Assembly (NCBI GenBank): GCA_018433015.1
Contig: JAHDSB010000015.1
Location: 1 to 44,983 of the forward strand
Length of the DNA: 44,983 nt
From: Clostridia bacterium
GTDB lineage: Bacteria > Bacillota > Peptococcia > DRI-13 > SV3-B141
Reading direction: 5' to 3'
The notes beneath the pieces were generated by a model, which saw nothing but the letters and a program-made list of their open reading frames with translations, made no database searches and was not told where the DNA came from. Below, in pieces: positions 16,163 through 24,865 of this stretch (positions within the stretch are counted from its first letter, which is position 1; each line of letters starts with the position of its first letter). Made by a program: the position numbers and the translations under genes.

Positions 16163-17956
16163 TTATTCTTTTATTACGGCACCAAATTTACAGTTGTCTA
16201 AGCAGGCACCGCACTTAATACATTTCTCTTGATCGATAACATATGGTTCTCTAACTTTCCCACTAATAGCATTAACAGGGCAATTTCTTGCACATAAACC
16301 ACAACCGCGACATTTGTCAGAGTCAATTTTAAAGGAAACAAGAGATTTACATACACCTGCCGGACATTTTTTATCATAAATATGTGCTTCATATTCATCA
16401 CGGAAATACCGTAGTGTACTCAATACAGGGTTAGGTGATGTCTGTCCTAAACCACATAATGCTGTATCTTTAATAGTTTTGGCCAGCTTTTCTAAAGTAT
16501 CAATATCTTCTGGTTTACCCTTGCCCTCGGTAATACGTTGCAAGATCTCCAGCATTCTTTTTGTTCCAATACGACAGGGTGGACATTTACCACAGGACTC
16601 CTCCTGGGTAAACTCCAAGAAGAACCGTGCTATATCGACCATGCAAGTATCCTCGTCCATAACAATAAGTCCACCAGACCCCATCATGGAACCAATACTA
16701 AGCAAGTTATCATAATCTATTTCTAAATCTAAATGCTCTGCAGGAATACATCCGCCAGATGGTCCTCCAGTTTGAGCTGCTTTAAATTTCTTTCCTTTAG
16801 GTATTCCTCCACCAATTTCATAAATTATTGTACGCAGAGTCGTACCCATAGGAACTTCAATTAAACCCGTATTATTAATGTTACCTGCTAAGGCAAAAAC
16901 TTTTGTACCTTTACTTTTCTCTGTACCTATGGTATTAAACCATTCCCAACCATTGCGAATAATGCGTGTGATATTAGCAAATGTTTCAACATTATTTATA
17001 ATTGTAGGTTTGCCCCATAGTCCTTTAACAGCAGGGAAAGGCGGTCTATTTCTAGGTTCTCCTCTTTTTCCTTCAATTGAATTGAGAAGAGCTGTTTCTT
17101 CACCACAGACAAAAGCTCCTGCTCCCAGACGAATGTCAACGTCAAAATCAAAACCTCTACTGAAAATATTTTTCCCTAATAGTCCTAACTCTCTTGCTTG
17201 TTTAATTGCAATTTTTAGACGCTGTACAGCAATAGGGTACTCAGCTCTAACATAAATATACCCCTGATTTGCACCTATAGCATATCCGGCAATAGCCATT
17301 GCTTCTAAGATGCAATGGGGATCACCTTCTAAGATACTTCTATCCATAAAGGCACCAGGGTCACCTTCGTCGGCATTACATACTACATATTTTTGGTCAC
17401 TTTTGGAATTATAAGCAAATTGCCATTTCAGACCTGTAGGGAATCCTCCGCCACCACGTCCTCTTAAACCTGATTTTTTAATAACATCAATAACTTCCTC
17501 AGGAGTCATTTCATTTACAACTTTTCCTAAGGCAAAATAACCTTCGTGGGCTATATACTCTTCAATCTTTTCCGGATTGATTCTACCACAGTTTTCTAAA
17601 GCTACACGTTTTTGATGTCTAAAGAATTCAATATCTTCAAAATCTTGGGTTCTAACTTCTACACCTGGTTCATGATAAAGCAGACGCTTTACGACACGAC
17701 CTTTAATAAAGTGCTCTGCTGTAATTTCTTTAATATCTTCCGGTTTAACTCTACAATAAAATGTCCCCTCAGGATAAACAACCATTATAGGTCCTAAGTT
17801 ACAGAAACCGAAGCAACCAGTTTCGACAACTTTTATTTCCTTTTCTAAACCGTTATCTTCTAGTTCCTTACGTAACGCGCTTATAACCTGCAGGCTTTCT
17901 GAAGAGGTACAACCAGTACCGGTACAAACCAGCACGTGGGAACGATAAAAATCCAT
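16163..17956 (-). CDS. hydB: Hydrogenase NAD(H)-binding flavoprotein subunit HydB (NuoF-like)
   Basis: This subunit binds NADH and FMN and passes electrons between NADH, ferredoxin and HydA. It has 597 residues. The N-terminal thioredoxin-like [2Fe-2S] domain has Cys11, 16, 48 and 52. The NuoF core has the Gly-rich NADH/FMN region RGRGGGGFPTGLKW (165-178) and NADEGDPGAFMDR (194-206). The [4Fe-4S] motif ESCGKCPPCRIG has Cys455, 458 and 461, with Cys501. CPAGVC (531-536) is a further metal site in this family. Two C-terminal ferredoxin motifs hold Cys549-559 and Cys579-589. The full cofactor set and length match bifurcating HydB. It lies between the small ferredoxin-like gene and hydA. Confidence 0.95.
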   Translation of the reverse strand: MDFYRSHVLVCTGTGCTSSESLQVISALRKELEDNGLEKEIKVVETGCFGFCNLGPIMVVYPEGTFYCRVKPEDIKEITAEHFIKGRVVKRLLYHEPGVEVRTQDFEDIEFFRHQKRVALENCGRINPEKIEEYIAHEGYFALGKVVNEMTPEEVIDVIKKSGLRGRGGGGFPTGLKWQFAYNSKSDQKYVVCNADEGDPGAFMDRSILEGDPHCILEAMAIAGYAIGANQGYIYVRAEYPIAVQRLKIAIKQARELGLLGKNIFSRGFDFDVDIRLGAGAFVCGEETALLNSIEGKRGEPRNRPPFPAVKGLWGKPTIINNVETFANITRIIRNGWEWFNTIGTEKSKGTKVFALAGNINNTGLIEVPMGTTLRTIIYEIGGGIPKGKKFKAAQTGGPSGGCIPAEHLDLEIDYDNLLSIGSMMGSGGLIVMDEDTCMVDIARFFLEFTQEESCGKCPPCRIGTKRMLEILQRITEGKGKPEDIDTLEKLAKTIKDTALCGLGQTSPNPVLSTLRYFRDEYEAHIYDKKCPAGVCKSLVSFKIDSDKCRGCGLCARNCPVNAISGKVREPYVIDQEKCIKCGACLDNCKFGAVIKE

Positions 17957-17989
17957 GTATATTCCTCCTTCTCTTTAGCCTAACCTGGC

Positions 17990-18370
17990 TTAGTCTCTTT
18001 TTTCCGTATTTTCTATGTTTACTAGCCAATCTGTAACCGGCTGATTATTAACAATATGTTGTACTATTACTCTCTTAACTCTTTCAGGTGTTAATTCCCC
18101 ATACATAAAAGGTTTCTTGCCAGGCATTTCTACTGTGATTAAGGGTTCTTTATGGCACAGACCTGGGCAACCCGTTTGTTTTACATGGATATCAGTTAGA
18201 TTACGTTCTTTTAACTCTTCCATCACCGCATTCAATATGTCACGAGCACCGTTAGCAATACCGCATGTACCCATGTGTACTATAATAGAAGGTGCCCCTT
18301 TATCTTCCCGCATAGCCATTTCTTTTTCAGTCTTCTCTTTTATAGCTAAAAGTTCTTCTATTGAGCGCAT
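17990..18370 (-). CDS. Thioredoxin-like (2Fe-2S) ferredoxin-domain protein of the hydrogenase operon
   Basis: The protein has 126 residues, an N-terminal helical region and a NuoE-C/thioredoxin-like ferredoxin fold. The first cluster motif reads HMGTCGIANGARD and the second QTGCPGLCHKEP, so only three Cys (35, 67, 71) are visible where classical members have four; His32 occupies the usual first Cys position. Comparable small subunits sit between hydC and hydB in other Clostridia and are called HydD in some acetogens. A structural or electron-transfer role is inferred. ATG at 18370 has AAAGGTGG eight bases upstream; the in-frame GTG at 18376 is too close to that site. Confidence 0.8.
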   Translation of the reverse strand: MRSIEELLAIKEKTEKEMAMREDKGAPSIIVHMGTCGIANGARDILNAVMEELKERNLTDIHVKQTGCPGLCHKEPLITVEMPGKKPFMYGELTPERVKRVIVQHIVNNQPVTDWLVNIENTEKRD

Positions 18371-18388
18371 AATCACCCCACCTTTCCT

Positions 18389-18877
18389 TTACAGGTTTTT
18401 ATATTTCTTAATAATATCTGTAACATCATCAGTTGTTAATCTACCGTGAACATTATCGTTTACTGTCAATACAGGCGCCAAACCACAAGCACCTAGACAG
18501 CGACAAGCTTCTAAGGTAAACATACCATCGTCAGTAGTTTCACCAACTCTTATTCCTAGTTGTTTCTCTAATTCAGACAATACTTGCCCTGAACCTTTTA
18601 CATAACATGCCGTTCCTAAGCACACACTAACTTTGAACTTACCTTTTGGCTTTGTACTAAATAGTGAGTAAAAGCTTACAACACCATAAATTTCACTAAG
18701 TGGTACTTCTAACTTTTCTGCAATATATGCCTGAACCTCTTCTGGCAAATACCCTACTACTTGTTGAACTTCGTGCAGTATAGGGATTAATGAACCTTCT
18801 TGACCTTGGTACTTTTCAATAATACGGTCAATCAGATCATAATTAATTCCTGTACTGCATTGACATTGGCATACCAT
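18389..18877 (-). CDS. hydC: Hydrogenase [2Fe-2S] subunit HydC (NuoE-like)
   Basis: The protein has 162 residues. A helical N-terminal part is followed by the thioredoxin-like [2Fe-2S] domain with ligands Cys86 and Cys91 (VCLGTACYVKG) and Cys127 and Cys131 (CRCLGACG). Segment EIYGVVSFYSLFSTKPKGK is the conserved NuoE core. The extreme N-terminus adds CQCQC (3-7), not part of the NuoE cluster. It forms the NADH-oxidising arm with HydB. It is the first gene of the operon, with AAGGAGGT before ATG and a 298-base upstream region carrying a TTGACA box and a large palindrome. Confidence 0.94.
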   Translation of the reverse strand: MVCQCQCSTGINYDLIDRIIEKYQGQEGSLIPILHEVQQVVGYLPEEVQAYIAEKLEVPLSEIYGVVSFYSLFSTKPKGKFKVSVCLGTACYVKGSGQVLSELEKQLGIRVGETTDDGMFTLEACRCLGACGLAPVLTVNDNVHGRLTTDDVTDIIKKYKNL

Positions 18878-19046
18878 GCTTTTACCTCCTTGCTTGTAAT
18901 AGATTATTTGATAAATAGATTTACATACTTAAATTAACTGAATAAAATAGTTTATGCAACTATTTTTTTACAGATATGAAATATATAGCGCTAATATTCA
19001 AAAAACTACACTGTTTCTTACTCTTATACTAATATAATAGCAATAC

Positions 19047-19078
19047 TTAGTACTAGTGCGCACTAGCACTAATGTCAA
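19047..19078 (-). promoter_or_regulatory. hyd operon promoter region with a 26-bp operator-like palindrome
   Basis: On the minus strand a perfect -35 hexamer TTGACA (19078-19073) is followed directly by a 26-bp inverted repeat (19072-19047), 12 of 13 positions matching; the central 14 bases CTAGTGCGCACTAG are a perfect palindrome. The repeat fills the entire spacer and the expected -10 position (TAGTAC at 17 bases, a poor -10). The layout fits a repressor site or an activator-dependent promoter. The sequence is not the Rex consensus. The remaining 300-base interval is AT-rich, with one short hairpin near 18944-18966 of unclear meaning. Confidence 0.6.
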
Positions 19079-19175
19079 CGTTTAATTTAGATTATAACAT
19101 ATCTCTTATTTATTTTGCATTAGTTATCTTATAAAAAATAATATAAAAATTAACTAACATGTTAAAGTAGTAAAA

Positions 19176-20048
19176 TTATACAATTTTATCTTTTGTGAAT
19201 AAAGATACAATTCGTTCAAAATCGTCTGTACTATAGTATTCGATTTCTATACTACCTTTTTCTCCCTTGTTTTTTATCTTAACCTTAGTACCACATACAC
19301 TTCTTAATCTTGATTCAAGATCTATTATAATCGGTGATTTTTCAAGTTCTTTTTTATTCCTAGTAATAACTTTATCTTTATTTTCAATCAACCTTTTAAT
19401 GAGATTTTCTGTTTCTCGAACAGATAATTGTTTATTTATTATCTCTTCAACAGTAGATATCTGTATTTCTTCATCTTCAATTGCTAAAAGAGGACGTGCA
19501 TGCCCTACTGTTATATACCCTTGGGATAAGTATTTTAATACATTTTTTGGTAAATTCAAAAGTCTTACCATATTAGCAATCTGAGATCGACTTTTAGATA
19601 CTCGTTTAGCAACTTCCTCTTGAGTTAGTTTAAATTCTTCCATTAACCTTTTATAAGCAAAAGCCTCTTCTACAGGGTTTAGATCTTGTCTTTGTATATT
19701 TTCAACTAAAGCTATTTCCATCATTTGTTTATTTGAGAAATCTTTTATTACGGCAGGAATTTTTCCTATTGATATCTTTTGACAAGCTCTAAGTCTTCTT
19801 TCTCCAACAACCAATTCATATTTTCCATTATTAAGGGGTCTAACTATGATAGGTTGTACTACTCCATGTTCCTTAATTGAATCAGCTAATTCTAACAATT
19901 TTTCTTCATCAAAAGTCCTGCGAGGTTGAAAGGTATTGGGTTCAATCAACTTTACATCTATTTCTGTAACCGGCTCGCCAGCATCACCAGTTTGAGTTGA
20001 GGTAGGAATTAATGCCGATAAACCTTTACCTAATCCCTTTTTATTCAC
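19176..20048 (-). CDS. parB: Chromosome partition protein ParB (Spo0J)
   Basis: This is a CTP-dependent DNA clamp that loads at parS and recruits SMC. It has 290 residues. The N-terminal signature GLGKGLSALIP is followed by the ParB/Srx CTPase domain with GERRLRACQ (about 94-102), the helix-turn-helix TQEEVAKRVSKSRSQIANMV (about 144-163) and a C-terminal dimer domain. GTG at 20048 is chosen because AAGGAGGT lies eight bases upstream; the TTG at 20054 is too close. The start overlaps the end of parA by 8 bases, implying translational coupling. Three parS sites lie 0.9-1.3 kb upstream. Confidence 0.95.
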   Translation of the reverse strand: MNKKGLGKGLSALIPTSTQTGDAGEPVTEIDVKLIEPNTFQPRRTFDEEKLLELADSIKEHGVVQPIIVRPLNNGKYELVVGERRLRACQKISIGKIPAVIKDFSNKQMMEIALVENIQRQDLNPVEEAFAYKRLMEEFKLTQEEVAKRVSKSRSQIANMVRLLNLPKNVLKYLSQGYITVGHARPLLAIEDEEIQISTVEEIINKQLSVRETENLIKRLIENKDKVITRNKKELEKSPIIIDLESRLRSVCGTKVKIKNKGEKGSIEIEYYSTDDFERIVSLFTKDKIV

Positions 20049-20802
20049 GCCCAATAACCTCCTTTGCTAATTCTACATACTGCTCTGCTCCTTTAGATTT
20101 AGGATCATATAAAATAATAGGTAGCCCATAACTAGGGGCTTCACTTAATCTAACATTTCTAGGAATAATAGATCTAAATACCTTTTCTTTAAAAAATTCT
20201 TTTACTTCATCTACTACTTGGATGGAAAGATTAGTACGGGCATCAAACATGGTTAAAACAGCACCTTCAATTTCTAAATCGGGATTTAGATGCTTTTTGA
20301 CAAGGGCTATTGTATTCATTAACTGACTTAATCCTTCTAAAGCATAATACTCACATTGTATAGGTATTAAAATACTGTCAGCAGCAGTCATTGCATTAAG
20401 AGTTAATAATCCTAAAGACGGGGGACAATCAATAATTATATAATCGTAATCTTCCTTTATAACTGCTAAAGCTTTCTTTAGCTTCATTTCCCTAGATATA
20501 GCTGATACTAATTCAACTTCAGCTCCCGCTAACTGCATAGTAGCCGGTAAAAGGGTTAGCTTTTCTATTTGTGTGGGTTGAATAATATCTGCAACTTGTA
20601 AACCATTTATTAAACAATCATAGATACATTTTCCTGTACTTAGTTTATTAATACCAACACCACTGGTGGCATTTCCTTGGGGATCAGTATCAACTAGCAA
20701 TATTTTTTTTCCTAAATTAGCCATGCATGCTGCGACGTTAATAGCGGTTGTGGTTTTAGCTACCCCACCTTTTTGATTCGCTATGGCTATCGTTTTACCC
20801 AT
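20041..20802 (-). CDS. parA: Chromosome partition ATPase ParA (Soj)
   Basis: This Walker-type ATPase works with ParB in origin segregation and, in Bacillus, regulates DnaA. It has 253 residues. The deviant Walker A is KGGVAKTTT near the N-terminus (about 10-18), Walker A' DTDPQGN follows, and Walker B YIIIDCPPSLG is intact. ATG at 20802 follows GAGGT at eight bases; the longer frame to 20847 adds an unrelated 15-residue extension. It overlaps parB, and a pair of parS sites lies about 120 bases upstream, so ParB bound there could influence parAB expression. Confidence 0.95.
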   Translation of the reverse strand: MGKTIAIANQKGGVAKTTTAINVAACMANLGKKILLVDTDPQGNATSGVGINKLSTGKCIYDCLINGLQVADIIQPTQIEKLTLLPATMQLAGAEVELVSAISREMKLKKALAVIKEDYDYIIIDCPPSLGLLTLNAMTAADSILIPIQCEYYALEGLSQLMNTIALVKKHLNPDLEIEGAVLTMFDARTNLSIQVVDEVKEFFKEKVFRSIIPRNVRLSEAPSYGLPIILYDPKSKGAEQYVELAKEVIGRE

Positions 20803-20917
20803 GATTATAACCTCATTTCTGATGATTCTTACATTACAAGTATACATTCAACAAAAATTTATATACTCCTTCTAACATAACTGCATATTAGTATTTATAT
20901 TACTACTTTATTAAATA

Positions 20918-20960
20918 AAAAATGTTCCACGTGAAACAATGTTTCACGTGGAACATTTTT
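20918..20960. other. Two parS sites in inverted orientation, forming a perfect hairpin
   Basis: TGTTCCACGTGAAACA (20923-20938) and its mirror TGTTTCACGTGGAACA (20940-20955) both fit the Bacillus parS consensus TGTTNCACGTGAAACA. They are exact reverse complements centred on three bases. With flanking A5 and T5, the whole forms 20-bp arms (20918-20937 with 20941-20960) that could also act as an intrinsic terminator on either strand. They lie upstream of parA. The rest of the 523-base noc-parA interval is AT-rich and shows no convincing gene. Confidence 0.93.
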
Positions 20961-21287
20961 ACATATTTGTATTTTATAATTGCATAATTATTCTTCTAAT
21001 TATGATTATTATAACTATAATTATAATAACGAAAAAGTTAACTGTCATTATACCAGAAATTGTTTTGCAGTTTTTTCAGATACCTTATGTTTTAAGATCT
21101 TGTGAAACCAATGATATATTACGGCAAAAATACTTTCCATAAATATTTCATAAATTAGTTTAAAAATATATTCCATAAAAATTTACTTCCTTTATTTATA
21201 GCTCATTAAATTTTGTTTTGCTCATTTAGTTAATAAATTGTTTCTCAATATCTTAATTACACTGCTATTTTTCATTAATGGCTCTAT

Positions 21288-21323
21288 AAAAAAAGAATGT
21301 TTCACGTGAAACATTCTTTTTTT
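21288..21323 (-). terminator. parS site embedded in the noc operon terminator
   Basis: A perfect consensus parS TGTTTCACGTGAAACA (21298-21313) is the middle of an 18-bp-arm palindrome (21288-21305 with 21306-21323) that starts two bases beyond the noc stop codon. Read on the minus strand, it ends in CATTCTTTTTTT, a strong U-tract. The element therefore looks like both a partition site and an intrinsic terminator. Confidence 0.85.
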
Positions 21324-21325
21324 AT

Positions 21326-22171
21326 TTATTTCTTTTGTTTAGGTATTTTTATCAATACTTCTATGTAATCTTCGTAAAATTCTTCTTTCATGGTAACATT
21401 TAAACCTGCATCTTCTATTGCTGTAACTGCGGATTTAATAGTATTCAAATATAACCTCATGTCCTTAAATATACGTACTACTTTTTTCTTTTTAGTAGCC
21501 TCTTCTTCACTTTGTTTAGTACTATTCATGTATTCTTCAACTAATTTATCTGTTTCACGAACATTCAATTCTTTCTCGTAAATTTCTTTTAGTACTTCCA
21601 TCTGCATATCCACATTATTAAGTTTTAATAATGCCCGAGCATGTCGTTCTGTTATAAACTCTGTAGTGATATTTTCCTTTACTATATCAGGTAGTTTTAA
21701 TAGTCTTAATTTATTTGCAATTGTTGATTGACTCTTGCCCACTTTCTTGGCAACTTCTTCTTGAGTCAAAGAAAATTCATCTATCAGGCTTCTATATCCT
21801 TCTGCTTCTTCAAAAAAATTAAGATCTTCCCTTTGTAGATTTTCAATCATAGCAATTTCAGCTATTTCTTTATTTGATAATTCTCTAATAATAGCCGGGA
21901 TGGTTTTTAGACCTATGCTTAATGAAGCTCGTAATCTTCTTTCTCCTGCTACTAATTCATAATTATTATCTAATTTTCTAACTATAATTGGTTGTATAAC
22001 ACCATATTGTTTTATTGATTTTGCTAATTCTTCTAATTGTATAGGGTCAAAATATTTCCTGGGTTGAAATGGATTAGTTTTTATAGTTGAAATTTCCAGT
22101 TCTTTTATATTTTCATTACTATTATCGATTTGATGGAAGCCAAACATCTTAGATAATGATTGCCTAACCAA
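21326..22171 (-). CDS. noc: Nucleoid occlusion protein Noc (ParB paralogue)
   Basis: This is a DNA-binding ParB-family protein of 281 residues, placed between rsmG and parA exactly as noc is in Bacillus. The N-terminus VRQSLSKMFGFH has the amphipathic character of the Noc membrane-targeting helix (Bacillus begins MKHSFSRFFGL). The CTPase domain has AGERRLRASLSIG (about 71-83) and the helix-turn-helix reads TQEEVAKKVGKSQSTIANKL. Start TTG at 22171 has AAAGGGGGT six bases upstream. An alternative is a second ParB that also binds parS; without knowing the residues that switch parS to Noc-site specificity I rate Noc as likely, not certain. Confidence 0.82.
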   Translation of the reverse strand: MVRQSLSKMFGFHQIDNSNENIKELEISTIKTNPFQPRKYFDPIQLEELAKSIKQYGVIQPIIVRKLDNNYELVAGERRLRASLSIGLKTIPAIIRELSNKEIAEIAMIENLQREDLNFFEEAEGYRSLIDEFSLTQEEVAKKVGKSQSTIANKLRLLKLPDIVKENITTEFITERHARALLKLNNVDMQMEVLKEIYEKELNVRETDKLVEEYMNSTKQSEEEATKKKKVVRIFKDMRLYLNTIKSAVTAIEDAGLNVTMKEEFYEDYIEVLIKIPKQKK

Positions 22172-22257
22172 AGGAATACCCCCTTTATCTCCCTTGATAA
22201 ATTATTCTGGGAAACTTATTTTTCTCCTGCTTTATTCTTACTTTTTCTTCCATTTTT

Positions 22258-22968
22258 TTATAAAGGTTTTTTATTAGGTATTCCTGGACGCCTTGGATAT
22301 TCATGTGGTGTTAATCTTTCTTTTTTTATTTCAATTATGGTTCTAACTCCCTCATTTAACGGCAGTTCAAACCTATAAATATTACTTACTTTTCCGCCTA
22401 ATTTTTCGAGTGCAGATTGTGAATTTTCGCATTCCACTTCCCCTTCAGGTCCCTTATATGCTATAAATATTCCGTCTTTTTTAATAAAGGGTAAACAGTA
22501 TTCACTTAGTGTAGATAACTTTGCAACAGCTCTAGAAACAACAAAATCATATTTTTCTCGATATTTTTTATTTCTTCCAAGATCCTCAGCACGCCCATGA
22601 ATAGTTTCAGTATTGCTTAAACCCAGCAATTTAATCATATGATTTAAAAAATTAATTCTCTTATTTAATGAATCTACCAATGTTATTTTGAGATCTGGAC
22701 ATAAAATTTTAATTGGTATCCCAGGAAATCCAGCTCCCGTACCTAAATCTAACATTGATTTACCACTTTGACATGTAAAGACTTTAATTCCTAATAAAGA
22801 ATCATAAAAATGTTTGATAGCAACATCTTCTTCTTTAACTGTAGTCAAGTTCATTTTTGTATTCCAGTTCATTAATTCATTTTGATAAGTTTTAAACATC
22901 TCCACCTGTTCAGCAGTAACGGGTATACCTACATTTTCTAATAATTCCTTAAGTAACTCTATGTTCAC
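22258..22968 (-). CDS. rsmG: 16S rRNA (guanine-N7) methyltransferase RsmG (GidB)
   Basis: RsmG methylates G527 of 16S rRNA using S-adenosylmethionine. It has 236 residues, the family length. The SAM-binding loop [17 protein letters not shown] (about 70-86), the preceding [20 protein letters not shown] and [15 protein letters not shown] are strong family markers. The GTG start overlaps the mnmG stop (ATGTGA) with GGGGGG five bases before it, so translation is coupled. It sits between mnmG and noc, the standard origin-proximal order. Confidence 0.96.
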   Translation of the reverse strand: MNIELLKELLENVGIPVTAEQVEMFKTYQNELMNWNTKMNLTTVKEEDVAIKHFYDSLLGIKVFTCQSGKSMLDLGTGAGFPGIPIKILCPDLKITLVDSLNKRINFLNHMIKLLGLSNTETIHGRAEDLGRNKKYREKYDFVVSRAVAKLSTLSEYCLPFIKKDGIFIAYKGPEGEVECENSQSALEKLGGKVSNIYRFELPLNEGVRTIIEIKKERLTPHEYPRRPGIPNKKPL

Positions 22969-24851
22969 ATTTTCCCCCCTCTGCGTTTTTGCTCTAAGTA
23001 AACCAGCAATACAGATAGATCTGCAGGGGATACTCCAGATATACGACTTGCTTGTCCTACAGATGTAGGTTTTATTTTACTTAACTTTTGACGTGCTTCA
23101 ACTGACATACCTTTTATATTGATAAAATCAAGTTCTTCCGGTATTCGCCTATTTTCCAATTTTTCAAACCTCTCAACCTGAGCCAATTGTTTCTGAATAT
23201 AACCTTCATATTTAATTTGTATTTCAATTTGACTAACAACTTGCTCGGGCAATTCTCTACCTTCTCCAATTTCAATTAAATCTTTATACTTTAATTCTGG
23301 TCTACGTAACAATTCATATAATGTAATGCCTTGTTTTATAGCTGTGCTGCCTTTTTCCTTCAACAATGCAGCTATCTTTTCATGTTTTGGAGTAACTGAT
23401 ACTTCCCCTAACCTTCTTAATTCATCTTCTATCATAGTTTTTTTTCTTTTAAATAACTCATATCTTGTATCAGTAACCAGACCTATTTCCCGACCTTTTT
23501 CTGTTAAACGTAAATCTGCATTATCCTGCCTTAATATTAGCCTATATTCCGCCCGGGATGTCATCATACGATAAGGTTCGTTGGTACCCTTTATCACTAA
23601 ATCATCTATTAATACTCCTATATAAGCTTCTGATCTTTTTAAGATAAATGGTTCCTTATTCATAATCTTAAGAGCTGCATTAATTCCTGCCATCAAACCT
23701 TGGGCAGCTGCTTCCTCATAACCGGAAGATCCATTAATTTGGCCGGCACAAAATAGACCATCAATTTTTTTTGTTTCTAGATTTAGCTTTAACTGGTCCG
23801 GCACCACATAATCGTATTCAATAGCATACCCGGTTCTTACTACCTCAACTTTTTCCATACCTTTTATAGTTTGCAGGAAACTTAATTGTACTTCTTCCGG
23901 CAAACTTGAAGACATACCTTGTACATATTTTTCAGATGTCCCCAGCCCCTCGGGCTCTACAAATAACTGATGCCTTTCCTTATCAGCAAATCTTACTATT
24001 TTATCTTCAATTGAAGGACAGTATCTGGGGCCGGTACCGTGGATTTTACCACTAAATAATGGAGAACGATGAAGATTATCTCTTATCACTTGATGGGTTG
24101 CTTCATTTGTATAAGCTAGATAGCAAGGAACATTATGACCTGTTCCCCTTTCTGTCATAAAAGAAAAAAATTCTGAGTTTTCATCACCAGGTTGTTCAAT
24201 CATTTGAGAAAAATCAATGGTATTACCATCAACTCTAGCCGGTGTCCCTGTTTTAAATCTCCCTACTTCTAATCCTATAGCTCTTAAACTTTCTGTCAGC
24301 TTTAATGCTGCTCTTTGCCCATTAGGACCAGCAATATAACTTGTATCACCGATAATTATTTTCCCGCCTAAATATGTCCCGGTACAAAGAATAACCGTTT
24401 TTGCTTGATATATTGCTCCTGTTTCTGTTTCTATGCCCATAACTTTATTTTCTTCATTAATTAACACTTTTTCTACTAATGCCTGCTTAAGATCAAGATT
24501 TTCTTGCTGTTGAAGTACTGAAGTCATTCTCTTTTGATAAAAATATTTATCTGCTTGGGCTCTTAAAGCATAAACTGCTGGGCCTTTGCCAGTATTTAAT
24601 AACCGAATTTGTATGTATGTTTCATCGATGTTTTTTCCCATTTCTCCGCCTAATGCATCAATTTCTCGAACCAAATGACCTTTAGCAGGTCCACCGATAG
24701 AAGGATTACAGGGCATTAAGCCTATATTATCCATATTTAATGTAAATATTACTGTTTTGCAACCTAAACGTGCAGCAGCCAATGCTGCTTCACAACCGGC
24801 ATGGCCTGTTCCTACTACTATACAATCATAAGTACCAGCTGTATATGTCAT
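22965..24851 (-). CDS. mnmG: tRNA uridine-34 carboxymethylaminomethyl-modification enzyme MnmG (GidA)
   Basis: This is the FAD-dependent partner of MnmE in forming cmnm5U34 in tRNA. It has 628 residues, full length. The N-terminal dinucleotide fold is [20 protein letters not shown] (11-30). [31 protein letters not shown] and GRFKTGTP are conserved, as is the Cys-containing [17 protein letters not shown]. The C-terminal helical domain that contacts MnmE/tRNA is complete. GGAGG precedes the ATG. It starts 14 bases after mnmE ends, in one transcript with rsmG and noc. Confidence 0.97.
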   Translation of the reverse strand: MTYTAGTYDCIVVGTGHAGCEAALAAARLGCKTVIFTLNMDNIGLMPCNPSIGGPAKGHLVREIDALGGEMGKNIDETYIQIRLLNTGKGPAVYALRAQADKYFYQKRMTSVLQQQENLDLKQALVEKVLINEENKVMGIETETGAIYQAKTVILCTGTYLGGKIIIGDTSYIAGPNGQRAALKLTESLRAIGLEVGRFKTGTPARVDGNTIDFSQMIEQPGDENSEFFSFMTERGTGHNVPCYLAYTNEATHQVIRDNLHRSPLFSGKIHGTGPRYCPSIEDKIVRFADKERHQLFVEPEGLGTSEKYVQGMSSSLPEEVQLSFLQTIKGMEKVEVVRTGYAIEYDYVVPDQLKLNLETKKIDGLFCAGQINGSSGYEEAAAQGLMAGINAALKIMNKEPFILKRSEAYIGVLIDDLVIKGTNEPYRMMTSRAEYRLILRQDNADLRLTEKGREIGLVTDTRYELFKRKKTMIEDELRRLGEVSVTPKHEKIAALLKEKGSTAIKQGITLYELLRRPELKYKDLIEIGEGRELPEQVVSQIEIQIKYEGYIQKQLAQVERFEKLENRRIPEELDFINIKGMSVEARQKLSKIKPTSVGQASRISGVSPADLSVLLVYLEQKRRGGKM

Positions 24852-24865
24852 TTAAATACCTCCTA

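Noticed and set aside
16479-17797. Several open frames opposite hydB
   Set aside because: They are antisense to a well-supported gene, without ribosome sites or recognisable domains.
18944-18966. Hairpin AAAATAGTT/AACTATTTT in the hyd leader
   Set aside because: It is short and A/T only, with no gene ending there. It may be chance in an AT-rich stretch.
18878-19175. Rex-type redox operator before the hyd operon
   Set aside because: No TTGTTAA-type inverted half sites were found; the strong palindrome has a different sequence.
20939-21142. Small plus-strand open frame between noc and parA
   Set aside because: It starts inside the parS hairpin, has no ribosome site, and its residues follow the AT-rich composition (runs of Ile/Phe).
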